Assembly (NCBI GenBank): GCA_943842505.1
Contig: CALTDI010000005.1
Span: forward strand, 62,001-126,000
Length of the DNA: 64,000 nt
From: an uncultured Pseudomonadales bacterium
GTDB lineage: Bacteria > Pseudomonadota > Gammaproteobacteria > Pseudomonadales > Pseudohongiellaceae
Direction of reading: 5' to 3'
Shown: positions 35,882-45,750 of the stretch, piece by piece
How positions within the stretch are numbered: the first letter of the stretch is position 1
Layout: every line of letters starts with the position of its first letter
Translations under genes and position numbers: made by a program
Notes under the pieces: model-generated
The model's input: the letters and a program-made list of their open reading frames with translations, nothing else
What the model was told of the DNA's origin: nothing
Databases searched by the model: none

Positions 35882-37363
35882 ATGAAAAAAGTTCGTACCC
35901 GTATAGCACCGTCTCCAACTGGAGACCCACATGTTGGCACGGCCTACATCGCGTTATTCAATCGCTGCTTTGCACACCAGCATGGCGGTGACTTCGTGTT
36001 GCGCATAGAAGATACGGATAGGGAGCGTAGCACGAGCAAGTCGGAACAAGACATTCTTGGCTCTCTCAAGTGGCTGGGCCTGTCTTGGGACGAGGGCCCC
36101 GGCTGTGAGGCTGGTGCTGGCCCATATCGGCAGAGTGAGCGCTCTGCTATTTATTCGAAGCATATTCAGCAACTGCTGGACAACGGGTCCGCGTTTCGCT
36201 GTTTCTGTAGCTCCGAGCGGCTCGGTGAGGTGCGCAAGCTGCAGATGTTGGACAAGGTTCAACCCGGTTACGATGGTCATTGCCTGAGCCTGACTCAGGA
36301 AGAGTGTGAAACCAAGCAGGCGGCGGGCGAGCAGCATGTAATTCGCATGAAGATTCCGCAAGAGGGCGAGTGCGAATTTGAAGATATCTTGCGCGGCAAG
36401 GTGAATATCGCCTGGTCCCAGATCGATATGCAGGTATTGATTAAGTCCGACGGCATGCCAACCTACCATTTTGCCAATGTGGTGGATGATCACCTTATGG
36501 AAATTTCCCATGTGATTCGCGGTGAAGAGTGGATCAATTCCACACCGAAACATATCCTGCTCTATCAATACTTCGGTTGGGAAGCGCCACAGTTCTGTCA
36601 TATGCCACTGCTTCGTAATCCTGATAAGAGCAAATTAAGTAAACGCAAGAATCCCACCAGCATTCGCTACTATGAGGCGATGGGGTATTTGCCGGAGGCC
36701 TTGTTGAACTACCTGGGCATGATGGGTTGGACGATGCCTTCTGGTGAAGAGAAATTTTCGCTCGCTGAGATGGAGGAGAGCTTCGACATTAGTCGCGTGT
36801 CTCTAGGCGGGCCGATATTCGATATTGAGAAACTGGATTGGTTAAATGGCAAATATATTCGCGAAGACCTTAGTGATGAAGAGTTCGCGAAACGCTTTGC
36901 TGCATGGGCATTCGATTCAGACAAGGTCTCTCAGATAGTCCCACTTCTAAAGCAGCGTGTTGAGCGATTTAGTGATGTTGTTTCACTGGGTGGGTTCTTT
37001 GTAGACGGTCAGCTGGAATTAGGCGAGGTGGACTTTCAGCATAAGTCGATTGAGCTATCTCTCGCGGCTAAGATACTGCAATTCACGCTTTGGAAATTAG
37101 AGGAAGTGGAAGAGCTAAGCAGGGATGTTGTCGAGGCAGAGCTACAGGCGCTAGCAGGGCTGCTGGGGCTAAAGATAAGGGATTTCCTGTTTCCCTTGTT
37201 TGTTGCGATTAGCGGCAAGGCGGTCTCTACCTCTGTTATCGAGTCGATTGCAATATTGGGCATCGATATCACAAGAGCGCGAATCCGCCATGGAATTAGT
37301 GTAGTGGGCGGTATCTCCAAGAAACAGGCGAAGGCCCTGGAAAAAGAATTTCGTTCTCTTTAG
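35882..37363 (+). CDS. gltX: Glutamate--tRNA ligase
   Basis: Class I synthetase charging tRNA-Glu. The open frame extends to 35822, but the ATG at 35882 begins the family N-terminus MKKVRTRIAPSPTG and yields 493 residues, the bacterial norm. HIGH-type motif PSPTGDPHVGTAY is at about 10-22, and the KMSKS equivalent is KSKLSKRKNPTSIR. The zinc-site region contains CFCSSERL and, later, a cysteine-rich stretch near YDGHCLSLTQEECE. tRNA-Ala follows 85 bp downstream; a tRNA-Glu gene occurs elsewhere in this window at 14.2 kb. Confidence 0.96.
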   Translation: MKKVRTRIAPSPTGDPHVGTAYIALFNRCFAHQHGGDFVLRIEDTDRERSTSKSEQDILGSLKWLGLSWDEGPGCEAGAGPYRQSERSAIYSKHIQQLLDNGSAFRCFCSSERLGEVRKLQMLDKVQPGYDGHCLSLTQEECETKQAAGEQHVIRMKIPQEGECEFEDILRGKVNIAWSQIDMQVLIKSDGMPTYHFANVVDDHLMEISHVIRGEEWINSTPKHILLYQYFGWEAPQFCHMPLLRNPDKSKLSKRKNPTSIRYYEAMGYLPEALLNYLGMMGWTMPSGEEKFSLAEMEESFDISRVSLGGPIFDIEKLDWLNGKYIREDLSDEEFAKRFAAWAFDSDKVSQIVPLLKQRVERFSDVVSLGGFFVDGQLELGEVDFQHKSIELSLAAKILQFTLWKLEEVEELSRDVVEAELQALAGLLGLKIRDFLFPLFVAISGKAVSTSVIESIAILGIDITRARIRHGISVVGGISKKQAKALEKEFRSL

Positions 37364-37396
37364 TGAATATTAGTGTTCTCAGATGGGCGCGCTGCG

Positions 37397-37425
37397 TTGA
37401 CAGACTTAGCGACTGTGCTTAGAAT
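37397..37425 (+). promoter_or_regulatory. Sigma70 promoter of tRNA-Ala
   Basis: Consensus TTGACA (37397-37402) and TAGAAT (37420-37425) with 17-bp spacing, followed by GCGCC at the expected start, 23 bp before the tRNA. Same -10 sequence as the tRNA-Glu promoter in this window. Confidence 0.85.
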
Positions 37426-37448
37426 GCGCCTTCCTCGAAAGTAGTCAT

Positions 37449-37524
37449 GGGGCCTTAGCTCAGCTGGGAGAGCGCAACGCTGGCAGCGTTGAGGTCAACG
37501 GTTCGATCCCGTTAGGCTCCACCA
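37449..37524 (+). tRNA. tRNA-Ala (anticodon GGC)
   Basis: A 76-nt cloverleaf with acceptor GGGGCCT/AGGCTCC (one G-T pair), D arm AGCTCAGCTGGGAGAGC, anticodon stem-loop AACGCTGGCAGCGTT giving GGC, T arm GGTTCGATCCCG and encoded ACCA end. Confidence 0.97.
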
Positions 37525-37646
37525 ATTCCTTACCTACCGATGATACCCTACCTAAGTGGGGTCTGCGTTGCCGTGCCTGTGATTTATACTAGAGGGGATA
37601 GATACTGCTGTGGTGTGTCTGCTTGCTTATGTTCAGGAGAGGTTTG

Positions 37647-37672
37647 GGCTATCGCTGCAGGCAGCGATAGCC
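37647..37672 (-). terminator. Hairpin at the 3' end of gltA
   Basis: GGCTATCGCT and AGCGATAGCC pair perfectly over 10 bp around a GCAGGC loop, 7 bases beyond the gltA stop. No T run follows in the gltA direction, so it may act as a 3'-end stabiliser or a weak terminator rather than a classical one. Confidence 0.45.
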
Positions 37673-37679
37673 GTTCAGC

Positions 37680-38951
37680 CTAGATGTCTCTCTTGGTATG
37701 GCCTTTGTAAAGCTGCCGTGGTCTGCCGATGCGGTATGGGTTGCTTAGCATCTCGTCCCAGTGAGCTATCCAGCCTGGCGTTCTGCCCGTAGCAAAGATT
37801 ACCGTGAAGAGGCTGGTAGGAATGCCAATAGCCTTCAGAATAATGCCTGAATAGAAATCGACGTTCGGATACAGCTTGCGTTCGATAAAGTATTCGTCTT
37901 CCAGAGCAATCTTCTCTAGCTTGCGGGCGATCTTGAACAGTGGATCATCCTCAAGACCGAGTTCATCCAATACCTCATTACAGATTTCACGCATTACCGT
38001 AGCGCGAGGGTCGAAGTTCTTATAGACCCTGTGGCCAAATCCCATCAAGCGGAATGGATCGTCCTTGTCCTTGGCGCGAAGAATATATTCTTCAATATTT
38101 TTCTCATCGCCGATCTCGTGCAGCTGCTCAAGTACTGCCTCGTTGGCACCGCCGTGAGCAGGGCCCCACAGTGCCGCTATGCCAGAAGCAATACAAGCAT
38201 AAGGGTTGGCGCCAGAAGAGCCAGCCAGACGGACTGTAGAGGTTGACGCATTTTGTTCGTGATCTGCATGCAGAAGGAAGATGGTATCCATCGCCTTGGC
38301 CAATACAGGACTAACATTAGGTGCATCGCAAGGCGTGCCGAACATCATGTGCAGGAAGTTCTCGGCAAAACCCATATTGTTCTGCGGATACATGAAGGGC
38401 TGGCCAACGCCGTGTTTGTAGCACATGGCCGCCAGTGTTGGCATCTTGGCGATGACCCTGTGTGCCACGAGCTTGCGGTGCTCTGGGTTATCGTTGTCTA
38501 GCTTGTCATGGTAGAACGCTGAAAGGGCACCTACCACGCTCATTAGCATTGCCATAGGGTGAGAAGTGCGCGGAAAACCCTGAAAGAAGCGGTGGATCTG
38601 CTCATCTACCATTGTGTGGTAGCGGATAATATTCTCAAAATCTTCTTTCTCGGCCGGGTTCGGTAATTCGCCGTTCAGAAGCAGATAGCAGGTATCGAGA
38701 AAGCTCACCTTCTCGGCAAGTTGCTCTATGGGATAGCCGCGGTGGAGTAGAACCCCCTTGCCGCCATCGATGAATGTGATATCAGATTCACAGGCTGCTG
38801 TGGACATGAAGCCGGGGTCGTAGGTAAAGAAACCTTGGCCTACAAGGCTGCTTACGTCCACTACGTCTGGGCCAGTGCTGCCTTCATAGACGGGTAGTTC
38901 GATAGGTTTATCAACTCCGTCAATGGTTAACTGGGCCTTTTTTGCGCTCAT
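37680..38951 (-). CDS. gltA: Citrate synthase (type II, hexameric)
   Basis: GltA condenses acetyl-CoA and oxaloacetate, the entry step of the TCA cycle. The 423-residue protein matches the proteobacterial NADH-sensitive type in length (E. coli 427) and N-terminal beta-domain. Catalytic residues are H266 in [12 protein letters not shown]307 in [14 protein letters not shown] and an aspartate in [10 protein letters not shown]. It is transcribed away from sdhCDAB across a 486-bp regulatory gap, the typical arrangement in Pseudomonas-like bacteria. The stop is TAG at 37680-37682. Confidence 0.97.
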   Translation of the reverse strand: MSAKKAQLTIDGVDKPIELPVYEGSTGPDVVDVSSLVGQGFFTYDPGFMSTAACESDITFIDGGKGVLLHRGYPIEQLAEKVSFLDTCYLLLNGELPNPAEKEDFENIIRYHTMVDEQIHRFFQGFPRTSHPMAMLMSVVGALSAFYHDKLDNDNPEHRKLVAHRVIAKMPTLAAMCYKHGVGQPFMYPQNNMGFAENFLHMMFGTPCDAPNVSPVLAKAMDTIFLLHADHEQNASTSTVRLAGSSGANPYACIASGIAALWGPAHGGANEAVLEQLHEIGDEKNIEEYILRAKDKDDPFRLMGFGHRVYKNFDPRATVMREICNEVLDELGLEDDPLFKIARKLEKIALEDEYFIERKLYPNVDFYSGIILKAIGIPTSLFTVIFATGRTPGWIAHWDEMLSNPYRIGRPRQLYKGHTKRDI

Positions 38952-39249
38952 GCGTGACTCCTGTAACTTCTTTTTTTATTGGGTTTTCTAGGGGAAACAA
39001 CTGCTTACAGCTGGCTTCGCGTACTTATAGTGGCCTGCTTAGTGCCTGAACAGGGACGGCAATACTAGGTAGAGAGGGTGCTATTTGTCAAATTTTTTAT
39101 GTGCTCAAGCTCAGTGTCCATAGTTACTTCGGGGGCTTTTACAGTATATCTATCACCGCTTAGGGCCTGCCTTATTTGAGTGAATTATCAGTATTTGGCT
39201 AGAGCCAGTGCTTGGGGCGGTCGGCTTGAATTCCAGTGCTTTTACGGTA

Positions 39250-39266
39250 TTGACAGAATATTGTCA
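39250..39266. promoter_or_regulatory. Inverted repeat TGACA-N6-TGTCA (candidate operator)
   Basis: TGACA (39251-39255), spacer GAATAT, TGTCA (39262-39266), located about 30 bp upstream of the candidate sdhC -35 box. Position and symmetry suit a dimeric transcription factor; I cannot name it. The first half overlaps a TTGACA at 39250-39255 that lacks a partner -10 at good spacing. Confidence 0.35.
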
Positions 39267-39293
39267 TTATTCAGTGAAAAACTGCTGGATTCA

Positions 39294-39322
39294 TTGTATT
39301 ACGTGGCTTTACGGCATATACT
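39294..39322 (+). promoter_or_regulatory. Candidate sigma70 promoter for sdhCDAB-suc
   Basis: TTGTAT (39294-39299) and TATACT (39317-39322) with 17-bp spacing, about 115 bp upstream of the sdhC start. The -10 box is good and the -35 box weak, which would fit an activator-dependent promoter. Confidence 0.4.
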
Positions 39323-39437
39323 TTCGCCCGTTTTGCACGCTTAAATACTGTAATTAATTCAAGCAGTTTGCGTAGTTTCAAAGGCTCAGGCCTGCGAAAG
39401 ACGCGTAAATCTCATTGGCCAACGCGACGGGCAGAAA

Positions 39438-39812
39438 GTGAACGATAATAGACCAAAAAATCTCGACATAACTACATTTAAGTATCCCTTGCCAGCGATC
39501 ACATCTTTGCTACATCGACTCTCAGGCGCCTTTATATTTATTGGCGTCGCTCTGATGTTGTACTTGCTGGAACTCTCCCTGCAGTCTGAATCCGGCTTCG
39601 CGCTGGTGCAGGAGTTGCTGAGCAACGTCTTAATCAAGTTCATGGCCTGGGCTGTGCTGGCGGGATTGCTCTATCACTTGATAGCAGGGATCAAACATTT
39701 GCTTATGGACTTAGGCTTCGGTGAAACGCTAAGAGGTGGCTTCATAGGTGCCTGTATAACACTCGCGCTGTCGGCTGTTGCCATCATCGTGGCAGGAGTA
39801 TGGATATGGTAA
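39438..39812 (+). CDS. sdhC: Succinate dehydrogenase cytochrome b556 subunit
   Basis: Membrane anchor of complex II, binding heme b and quinone with SdhD. The 124-residue protein opens with a GTG start and the family N-terminus NRPKNLDITTFKYPLPAITSLLHRLSG, including the quinone-site SLLHRxSG motif. There are three membrane helices (about 30-50, 65-88, 104-124), and the heme-ligand histidine lies in GLLYHLIAGIKHLLMD. It overlaps the sdhD start by several bases, so translation is coupled. Confidence 0.93.
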   Translation: MNDNRPKNLDITTFKYPLPAITSLLHRLSGAFIFIGVALMLYLLELSLQSESGFALVQELLSNVLIKFMAWAVLAGLLYHLIAGIKHLLMDLGFGETLRGGFIGACITLALSAVAIIVAGVWIW

Positions 39813-40174
39813 CGAATGTTACGAATTTGGGTCGTTCCGGCCTCTCCGACTGGATTGTACAGCGCTTTAGCGCAATTATTTTGGCTGCGTATTCTCTGTG
39901 CATACTAGCTAGCTTCGTTATGAATCCAGACATGGATTTCGAGAAGTGGAGTTCGATCTTCGACAACACCGCCATGCGTTTGTTCAGCCTGATTACACTG
40001 CTGGCTCTATGCGCCCACGCTTGGATCGGCATGTGGACAATCTCCACCGACTACATGACGTCTCTACAGCTAGGCAAGAGTGCGACTTTTTTTAGAATAA
40101 TGTTCCAAGCGGGCTGCGTGTTGTTGATCGCGGTTTATTTGCTTTGGGGCATTCAGATTTTCTGGGGTAATTAG
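39806..40174 (+). CDS. sdhD: Succinate dehydrogenase hydrophobic membrane anchor
   Basis: Second membrane anchor of complex II. ATG 39806 is preferred over ATG 39800 because AGGAG at about 39794-39798 then has a 7-base spacing; the product has 122 residues. Three hydrophobic segments are visible (about 20-40, 57-80, 93-115), and heme/quinone-site residues lie in QRFSAIILAAYS and LLALCAHAWIGMWTISTDY. It overlaps sdhC and abuts sdhA without a gap. Confidence 0.92.
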   Translation: MVTNVTNLGRSGLSDWIVQRFSAIILAAYSLCILASFVMNPDMDFEKWSSIFDNTAMRLFSLITLLALCAHAWIGMWTISTDYMTSLQLGKSATFFRIMFQAGCVLLIAVYLLWGIQIFWGN

Positions 40175-41947
40175 ATGACGGGCATGCGTACACTAACTTT
40201 CGATGCAGTAATAGTTGGCGGGGGCGGCGCCGGCATGCGAGCCGCACTGCAACTTGCGCAGTCGGGCTATAACACGGCAGTTATCACGAAGGTATTTCCA
40301 ACTCGCTCACACACCGTTTCCGCCCAGGGCGGGATTACCTGTGCTATAGCGAGTGACGACCCCAATGATGACTGGCGCTGGCATATGTACGACACGGTCA
40401 AGGGCAGTGACTACATAGGCGATCAGGACGCTATTGAGTATATGTGTAGCGAAGGTCCGCAAACAGTTTTCGAGCTGGAGCACATGGGCTTGCCATTCTC
40501 TCGCACAGAGAAGGGTCGAATCTACCAGCGTCCTTTCGGTGGTCAATCGAAAGATTTTGGTAAGGGTGGTCAGGCTGCTCGTACCTGTGCCGCGGCAGAC
40601 AGAACAGGGCATGCCTTGTTACATACGCTTTATCAGGGGAATCTGAAGAACAATACTGCGTTTTTAAACGAATGGTATGCAACCGATTTGGTCAAGAATC
40701 AGGATGGCGCAATTGTTGGTGTCATCGCGATCTGCATAGAAACGGGCGAAACTGTTTTCGTTAAATCGAAAGCCACTGTATTTGCTACAGGCGGTGCTGG
40801 CCGAATTTACGCTTCCACTACCAATGCGCTGATCAATACCGGAGACGGAGTCGGTATGGCGCTTCGCGCGGGTTTTCCTGTGCAAGACATCGAGATGTGG
40901 CAATTTCATCCTACGGGTATTTACGGCGCCGGTACGCTCGTGACCGAGGGTTGCCGCGGTGAGGGTGGCTATTTAATCAATAAAGATGGTGAGCGTTTCA
41001 TGGAGCGCTATGCGCCTAACGCGAAAGACCTAGCGGGACGCGATGTTGTTGCGCGTTCAATGGTCCTGGAAATTCTAGAGGGCCGCGGCTGCGGTGAAAA
41101 TGGCGATCATGTGATGTTGAAACTTGATCACCTGGGCGAGGAAGTGCTGAATTCTAAACTGCCCGGAATTCTGGAGCTGTCCAGAACGTTCGCACATGTA
41201 GACCCGGTGAAAGAACCTATTCCTGTAGTTCCTACCTGTCATTATATGATGGGCGGCATTCCAACCAACGTAAACGGCCAGGCGCTAACTCAGAATGAGA
41301 AGGGTGAAGATGCAATCATTCCTGGGCTATTTGCTGTCGGTGAGGTGGCTTGTGTCTCTGTGCACGGTGCCAACCGTCTGGGCGGTAATAGCTTATTGGA
41401 TCTGGTGGTTTTCGGTCGTGCCGCCGGCAAACATATCGAAGAGATGCTGAGCCAGGGCCTGGAGCAGCGCGAAGCCTCTGTAACCGATATCGAGCAGGCG
41501 CAGAATCGATTGGCCAGGCTGAATGAATCTAGCTCCGGCGAAAGTGTTTCTACTCTACGTGCTGAGTTGCAAAACATTATGCAGAATCACTTTGGCGTGT
41601 TTCGTCGTGGCGACTTCATGCAGGATGGCATACAGAAACTGTCGGCCCTACGCGAGCGTATTGCAAATGTTCATCTTGACGATAAGAGTCTTACATTCAA
41701 TACGGCCAGGATTGAGGCATTAGAGTTGGAAAACTTGTTTGAGGTTGCAGAGGCTACAGCGATTGCAGCCGAAGGCCGAAACGAGAGTCGCGGCGCGCAT
41801 GCACGTGATGACTTCCGCGAGCGCGATGATGAAAACTGGCTATGTCACTCGATGTATTTCCCAAAGGGAAAGCGAGTTGGTAAGCGCGATGTGAATTTTT
41901 CACCGAAAACGGTTGATACGTTTGAGCCTCAGGTCCGCTCCTACTGA
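40175..41947 (+). CDS. sdhA: Succinate dehydrogenase flavoprotein subunit
   Basis: The catalytic FAD subunit that oxidises succinate to fumarate. The 590-residue protein has the dinucleotide-binding [18 protein letters not shown], and covalent FAD attachment at H46 in [13 protein letters not shown]. The active-site stretches are [21 protein letters not shown] and the catalytic arginine loop in RDVVARSM, with [22 protein letters not shown] at the FAD domain end. Length equals E. coli SdhA (588). It begins directly after the sdhD stop. Confidence 0.97.
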   Translation: MTGMRTLTFDAVIVGGGGAGMRAALQLAQSGYNTAVITKVFPTRSHTVSAQGGITCAIASDDPNDDWRWHMYDTVKGSDYIGDQDAIEYMCSEGPQTVFELEHMGLPFSRTEKGRIYQRPFGGQSKDFGKGGQAARTCAAADRTGHALLHTLYQGNLKNNTAFLNEWYATDLVKNQDGAIVGVIAICIETGETVFVKSKATVFATGGAGRIYASTTNALINTGDGVGMALRAGFPVQDIEMWQFHPTGIYGAGTLVTEGCRGEGGYLINKDGERFMERYAPNAKDLAGRDVVARSMVLEILEGRGCGENGDHVMLKLDHLGEEVLNSKLPGILELSRTFAHVDPVKEPIPVVPTCHYMMGGIPTNVNGQALTQNEKGEDAIIPGLFAVGEVACVSVHGANRLGGNSLLDLVVFGRAAGKHIEEMLSQGLEQREASVTDIEQAQNRLARLNESSSGESVSTLRAELQNIMQNHFGVFRRGDFMQDGIQKLSALRERIANVHLDDKSLTFNTARIEALELENLFEVAEATAIAAEGRNESRGAHARDDFRERDDENWLCHSMYFPKGKRVGKRDVNFSPKTVDTFEPQVRSY

Positions 41948-42089
41948 GTGTGTTTGCTGAGCAACAGTTTGCACCGCACTATGTGGTGATATGTCAGTGA
42001 AGTGCAGTTTAAAAATGAATCAAGATTCTGTGTCTAGACGTTGCAGGATTAGGTGTAAAAATAATTAGTCGTAAATATATAGGTGAGCC

Positions 42090-42797
42090 GTGTTAGTAAG
42101 CATATATCGCTACAACCCCGATACTGACGAAAAGCCAGTCATGCAGGATGTCGAGGTGGAATTACCCGAAGATAAAGACCTGATGGTGCTAGATGTATTG
42201 GCGTTGGTGAAGCAGCAAGATTCGAGTGTTGTCTATCGTCGCTCCTGCAGAGAGGGTGTCTGTGGTTCTGATGGTATGAACATCAATGGCACTAATGGCT
42301 TGGCTTGTATCACGCCAATGTCTACCGCCGTAAAGTCAGGTGGAAAGTTGGTTCTGAGACCGCTTCCAGGGCTGCCGGTGATTCGAGACCTCGTCGTCGA
42401 CATGTCAATTTTCTACAAGCAGTACGAGAAGATTAAGCCCTATCTTATTAACGACACCGCGCCACCCGCTATCGAGCGATTACAATCACCGGAAGATAGG
42501 GCGAAGTTGGATGGCCTCTATGAGTGCATACTTTGCGCTTGCTGTAGCACAAACTGTCCTTCGTTCTGGTGGAACCCGGATAAATTTATTGGCCCGGCTG
42601 GTTTGTTGCAGGCTTATCGCTTCCTCGCGGATACACGTGATACGGCGGATAACGAAAGATTGTCAGAATTGGATGATCCGTTTAGCGTGTTCCGTTGCAG
42701 AGGCATCATGAATTGTGTCGCTGTATGTCCTAAGGGATTGAATCCGACCCGAGCCATTGGCCATATCCGGTCGATGTTAATTGAGCACGGAACTTAA
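42090..42797 (+). CDS. sdhB: Succinate dehydrogenase iron-sulfur subunit
   Basis: Carries the 2Fe-2S, 4Fe-4S and 3Fe-4S clusters between SdhA and quinone. The 235-residue protein contains SCREGVCGSDGMNINGTNGLAC (2Fe-2S), CILCACCSTNCPSFWWN (4Fe-4S) and CRGIMNCVAVCPKGLNPT (3Fe-4S and closing cysteines). It starts with GTG at 42090 preceded by AGGTGAG. A 142-bp gap separates it from sdhA, longer than in most sdh operons, but no gene or clear terminator lies in it. Confidence 0.97.
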   Translation: MLVSIYRYNPDTDEKPVMQDVEVELPEDKDLMVLDVLALVKQQDSSVVYRRSCREGVCGSDGMNINGTNGLACITPMSTAVKSGGKLVLRPLPGLPVIRDLVVDMSIFYKQYEKIKPYLINDTAPPAIERLQSPEDRAKLDGLYECILCACCSTNCPSFWWNPDKFIGPAGLLQAYRFLADTRDTADNERLSELDDPFSVFRCRGIMNCVAVCPKGLNPTRAIGHIRSMLIEHGT

Positions 42798-42875
42798 CTA
42801 ACCAACGTTATGAGTCGTATTTACTAGAAGTCCTAGGTCTGGCTTCGCAAACTCCGCGAAGCTAAAGGAAGTAGT

Positions 42876-45707
42876 ATGCAAGACAGCTTGTTAGAAATAA
42901 TGCGCAGCACGGGGCATCTTTCTGGATCCAATGCGGCGTATGTTGAAGAGTTGTATGAGAGATACCTGCTCGATGCAGAGTCTGTTCCATCCGAATGGAA
43001 GCAGTTCTTTCACTCTCTTGCCGCGGCAAACGATGACACAGCGCCTGATGTGTCCCATGCCACTATAGAAAATGAGTTTAAAGCCTTAGGCAGAGTGAGC
43101 CGCTACGCACCGCTGCAGAATAATGATGCCGGCGTTCACTCTGTGCATGAGAGCAAGCAAGTGCAGGTCCTTCTGCTCATCAGCTCCTATCGCGTACGTG
43201 GTCATCAGAAGGCCAGGCTCGATCCGCTGTCTTTGATGTACCGCGAAAGTGTTCCCGATTTAGAGCTCGAATTTCATGATCTTTCCCCGGTCGATTATGG
43301 GACGGTCTTTCAGACTGGCTCACTCTATATAAGCAAAGATACGGCGCCTCTCAAGGAAATAGTTGAGACTCTGGAGCGCATCTACTGTTCGTCGATAGGC
43401 TACGAATTCATGCACATTGTGAATCTCGAAGAGAAACAGTGGATTCAGAAGCGCATAGAAAGCAATGATGGTAACCCGGTGTTTGAGAGCGAGGTTAAGC
43501 GCCATTTGCTGGAAAGATTGTCTGCGGCTGAGGGCTTGGAAAAACACTTGGACTCCAAGTATCCAGGAACTAAACGTTTCGGGCTTGAAGGTGGCGAGAG
43601 TCTTATCCCCGCCTTGGATGAGTTGGTCCAGAGAGCGGGTAAGTACGGTGCTAAAGAGATCGTGTTGGGTATGGCTCACCGAGGCCGGTTAAACGTGCTA
43701 GTAAATCTGCTGGGCAAGAATCCAGCGGACTTATTCGATGAGTTCGAAGGCAAGGCCGTTTATCAGAGCTCGGGCGACGTTAAGTATCACCAGGGCTTTT
43801 CGTCAAACATCATGACGGCAGGCGGCGAAGTGCACATGGCGATGGCATTCAATCCTTCTCACTTGGAGATTGTCGCGCCTGTTGTCGAGGGCTCGGTGCG
43901 GGCAAGGCAGTTTCGAAGGAAAGACAAGGAAGGGCACCTGGTACTTCCTATCATCATACATGGTGATGCCGCATTCGCAGGACAGGGCGTAGTCATGGAG
44001 ACATTCCAGATGTCCCAGACCAGAGCGTACAAGACCGGCGGCACGGTCCATATCATCATTAACAATCAAGTCGGCTTCACCACAAGTCGGCAGGACGATG
44101 CGCGTTCTACAGAATACTGTACTGATGTTGCTCGCATGATTCAGGCGCCTATCTTTCATGTAAATGCAGATGACCCTGAGGCTGTGTTGTTCATTACGCA
44201 GCTGGCTCTGGATTTCCGCTATCAATTTCAGAAAGACGTTGTAATCGATCTTATCTGCTATCGGCGCCGAGGCCACAACGAAACTGATGAACCGGCTTCT
44301 ACGCAGCCTCTTATGTATGCGGCCATCAAGCGACATAAGTCAACGCGCGTACTGTATGCCGAACGGCTCGCAAGCGAGAATGTAGTCTCGACAGAAGAGG
44401 CCGATAGCATCAATTTGAATTATAGAACCGCACTGGATACCGGCGAGCACGTAGCCAAGAGTTTGGTCAAGGAGCCGTCCATAGAGTTGTTTGTCGATTG
44501 GAGTCCTTATCTTGGTCACGATTGGAGTCCGCATTTTAATACCTCGATGCCGCTGAAGAATTTGCAGGCAATCGCGAAGAAACTGGCGGTAATTCCTAAG
44601 GATTTTACTCTGCAGCGTCAGGTGAAGCGTGTGATCGATGATCGCGCGAAGATGGCGGCAGGTGACATTCCTGTCGACTGGGGTTTCGCCGAGACGCTGG
44701 CCTATGCGAGTATCTTAACAACGGGTAACAAGATTCGTATTACCGGCCAAGATGTAGGTCGAGGCACTTTTTCTCATAGACATGCGGTGTTGTTCGATCA
44801 GAAGACTGGCGATACACATACACCCTTACAGAGTTTAATAGAAGAGGCTGATAGCTTTGCTATCTATGATTCGCTTCTATCGGAAGTAGCTGTGCTTGCT
44901 TTCGAATACGGCTATGCCACTACCATGCCTAATGCCCTTGTTGTCTGGGAGGCCCAGTTCGGTGACTTCGCTAATTCGGCGCAGGTGGTGATCGATCAAT
45001 TCATTACCAGCGGTGAACATAAGTGGCAGCGGCTTTGCGGATTGACACTTTTATTACCCCACGGATACGAAGGTCAGGGGCCAGAGCATTCCTCTGCGCG
45101 TCTTGAGCGCTTCTTGCAACTGTGTGCGGAGCATAATATTCAGGTTTGTCTGCCTACGACCTCAGCGCAAGTTTTTCATATGCTTAGAAAGCAGGTGCTG
45201 TGTCCGCTGAGAAAGCCACTAGTTGTTATGTCGCCTAAGAGTCTACTCAGGCACAAAGAAACTGTGTCGTCGCTGCAAGACCTGGCCGAAGGAAGCTTTC
45301 AGGTTATTCTGGATGAGACAGACGAGCTTGATCCACTGAAGATGCGCAAGCTTGTGGTCTGTAGTGGCAAGGTGTACTACGACTTGAGAGCCGAGCGTCG
45401 CGAACGTGGTATAGACGATATAGCCATCATTCGTCTCGAGCAACTGTATCCATTCCCGCAAGACGATTTTGAGCAGTGCCTCAAGCAATACAAAAATCTG
45501 AGTTCTATAGTTTGGTGTCAGGAAGAGCCGATGAATCAGGGTGCTTGGTATTCAAGTCAGCATCACCTAAGACGACCGATTCAGGAATACTTCCCTAATG
45601 TGTATCTGGAATACGTGGGCAGAGAAGCATCTGCTGCGGCGGCAGCGGGTTATCCTGCGCTGCATTTAAGCCAGCAGAAAGAATTCATCGATCAAGCGCT
45701 AAGCTAG
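42876..45707 (+). CDS. sucA: 2-oxoglutarate dehydrogenase E1 component
   Basis: Thiamine-diphosphate-dependent decarboxylase of the 2-oxoglutarate dehydrogenase complex. The 943-residue protein matches the E. coli SucA length (933). Landmarks are the N-terminal E2-binding segment (NAAYVEELYERYLLDAESVPSEWKQFF), MAHRGRLNVLVNLLGK, GDAAFAGQGVVMETFQMS, the ThDP-Mg motif from GDxxAF through NNQVGFTTS, RRRGHNETDEP, and GQDVGRGTFSHRHAV. It is followed by sucB after 43 bp. Confidence 0.97.
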   Translation: MQDSLLEIMRSTGHLSGSNAAYVEELYERYLLDAESVPSEWKQFFHSLAAANDDTAPDVSHATIENEFKALGRVSRYAPLQNNDAGVHSVHESKQVQVLLLISSYRVRGHQKARLDPLSLMYRESVPDLELEFHDLSPVDYGTVFQTGSLYISKDTAPLKEIVETLERIYCSSIGYEFMHIVNLEEKQWIQKRIESNDGNPVFESEVKRHLLERLSAAEGLEKHLDSKYPGTKRFGLEGGESLIPALDELVQRAGKYGAKEIVLGMAHRGRLNVLVNLLGKNPADLFDEFEGKAVYQSSGDVKYHQGFSSNIMTAGGEVHMAMAFNPSHLEIVAPVVEGSVRARQFRRKDKEGHLVLPIIIHGDAAFAGQGVVMETFQMSQTRAYKTGGTVHIIINNQVGFTTSRQDDARSTEYCTDVARMIQAPIFHVNADDPEAVLFITQLALDFRYQFQKDVVIDLICYRRRGHNETDEPASTQPLMYAAIKRHKSTRVLYAERLASENVVSTEEADSINLNYRTALDTGEHVAKSLVKEPSIELFVDWSPYLGHDWSPHFNTSMPLKNLQAIAKKLAVIPKDFTLQRQVKRVIDDRAKMAAGDIPVDWGFAETLAYASILTTGNKIRITGQDVGRGTFSHRHAVLFDQKTGDTHTPLQSLIEEADSFAIYDSLLSEVAVLAFEYGYATTMPNALVVWEAQFGDFANSAQVVIDQFITSGEHKWQRLCGLTLLLPHGYEGQGPEHSSARLERFLQLCAEHNIQVCLPTTSAQVFHMLRKQVLCPLRKPLVVMSPKSLLRHKETVSSLQDLAEGSFQVILDETDELDPLKMRKLVVCSGKVYYDLRAERRERGIDDIAIIRLEQLYPFPQDDFEQCLKQYKNLSSIVWCQEEPMNQGAWYSSQHHLRRPIQEYFPNVYLEYVGREASAAAAAGYPALHLSQQKEFIDQALS

Positions 45708-45750
45708 CTTGCCCACGAAAAATAATTAGAAGGTATAGCAAGGATCAACT

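Larger units (their letters stand above)
38952..39437. other. Divergent gltA/sdhC regulatory region
   Basis: A 486-bp non-coding gap between oppositely oriented TCA genes. It contains a TGACA/TGTCA inverted repeat, a candidate sdh promoter (both listed separately) and several T-rich stretches. No small gene or RNA gene was recognised. Confidence 0.6.

Noticed and set aside
35740-35940. 66-residue minus-strand frame between dusA and gltX
   Set aside because: It overlaps the gltX N-terminus antisense and has no recognisable features.
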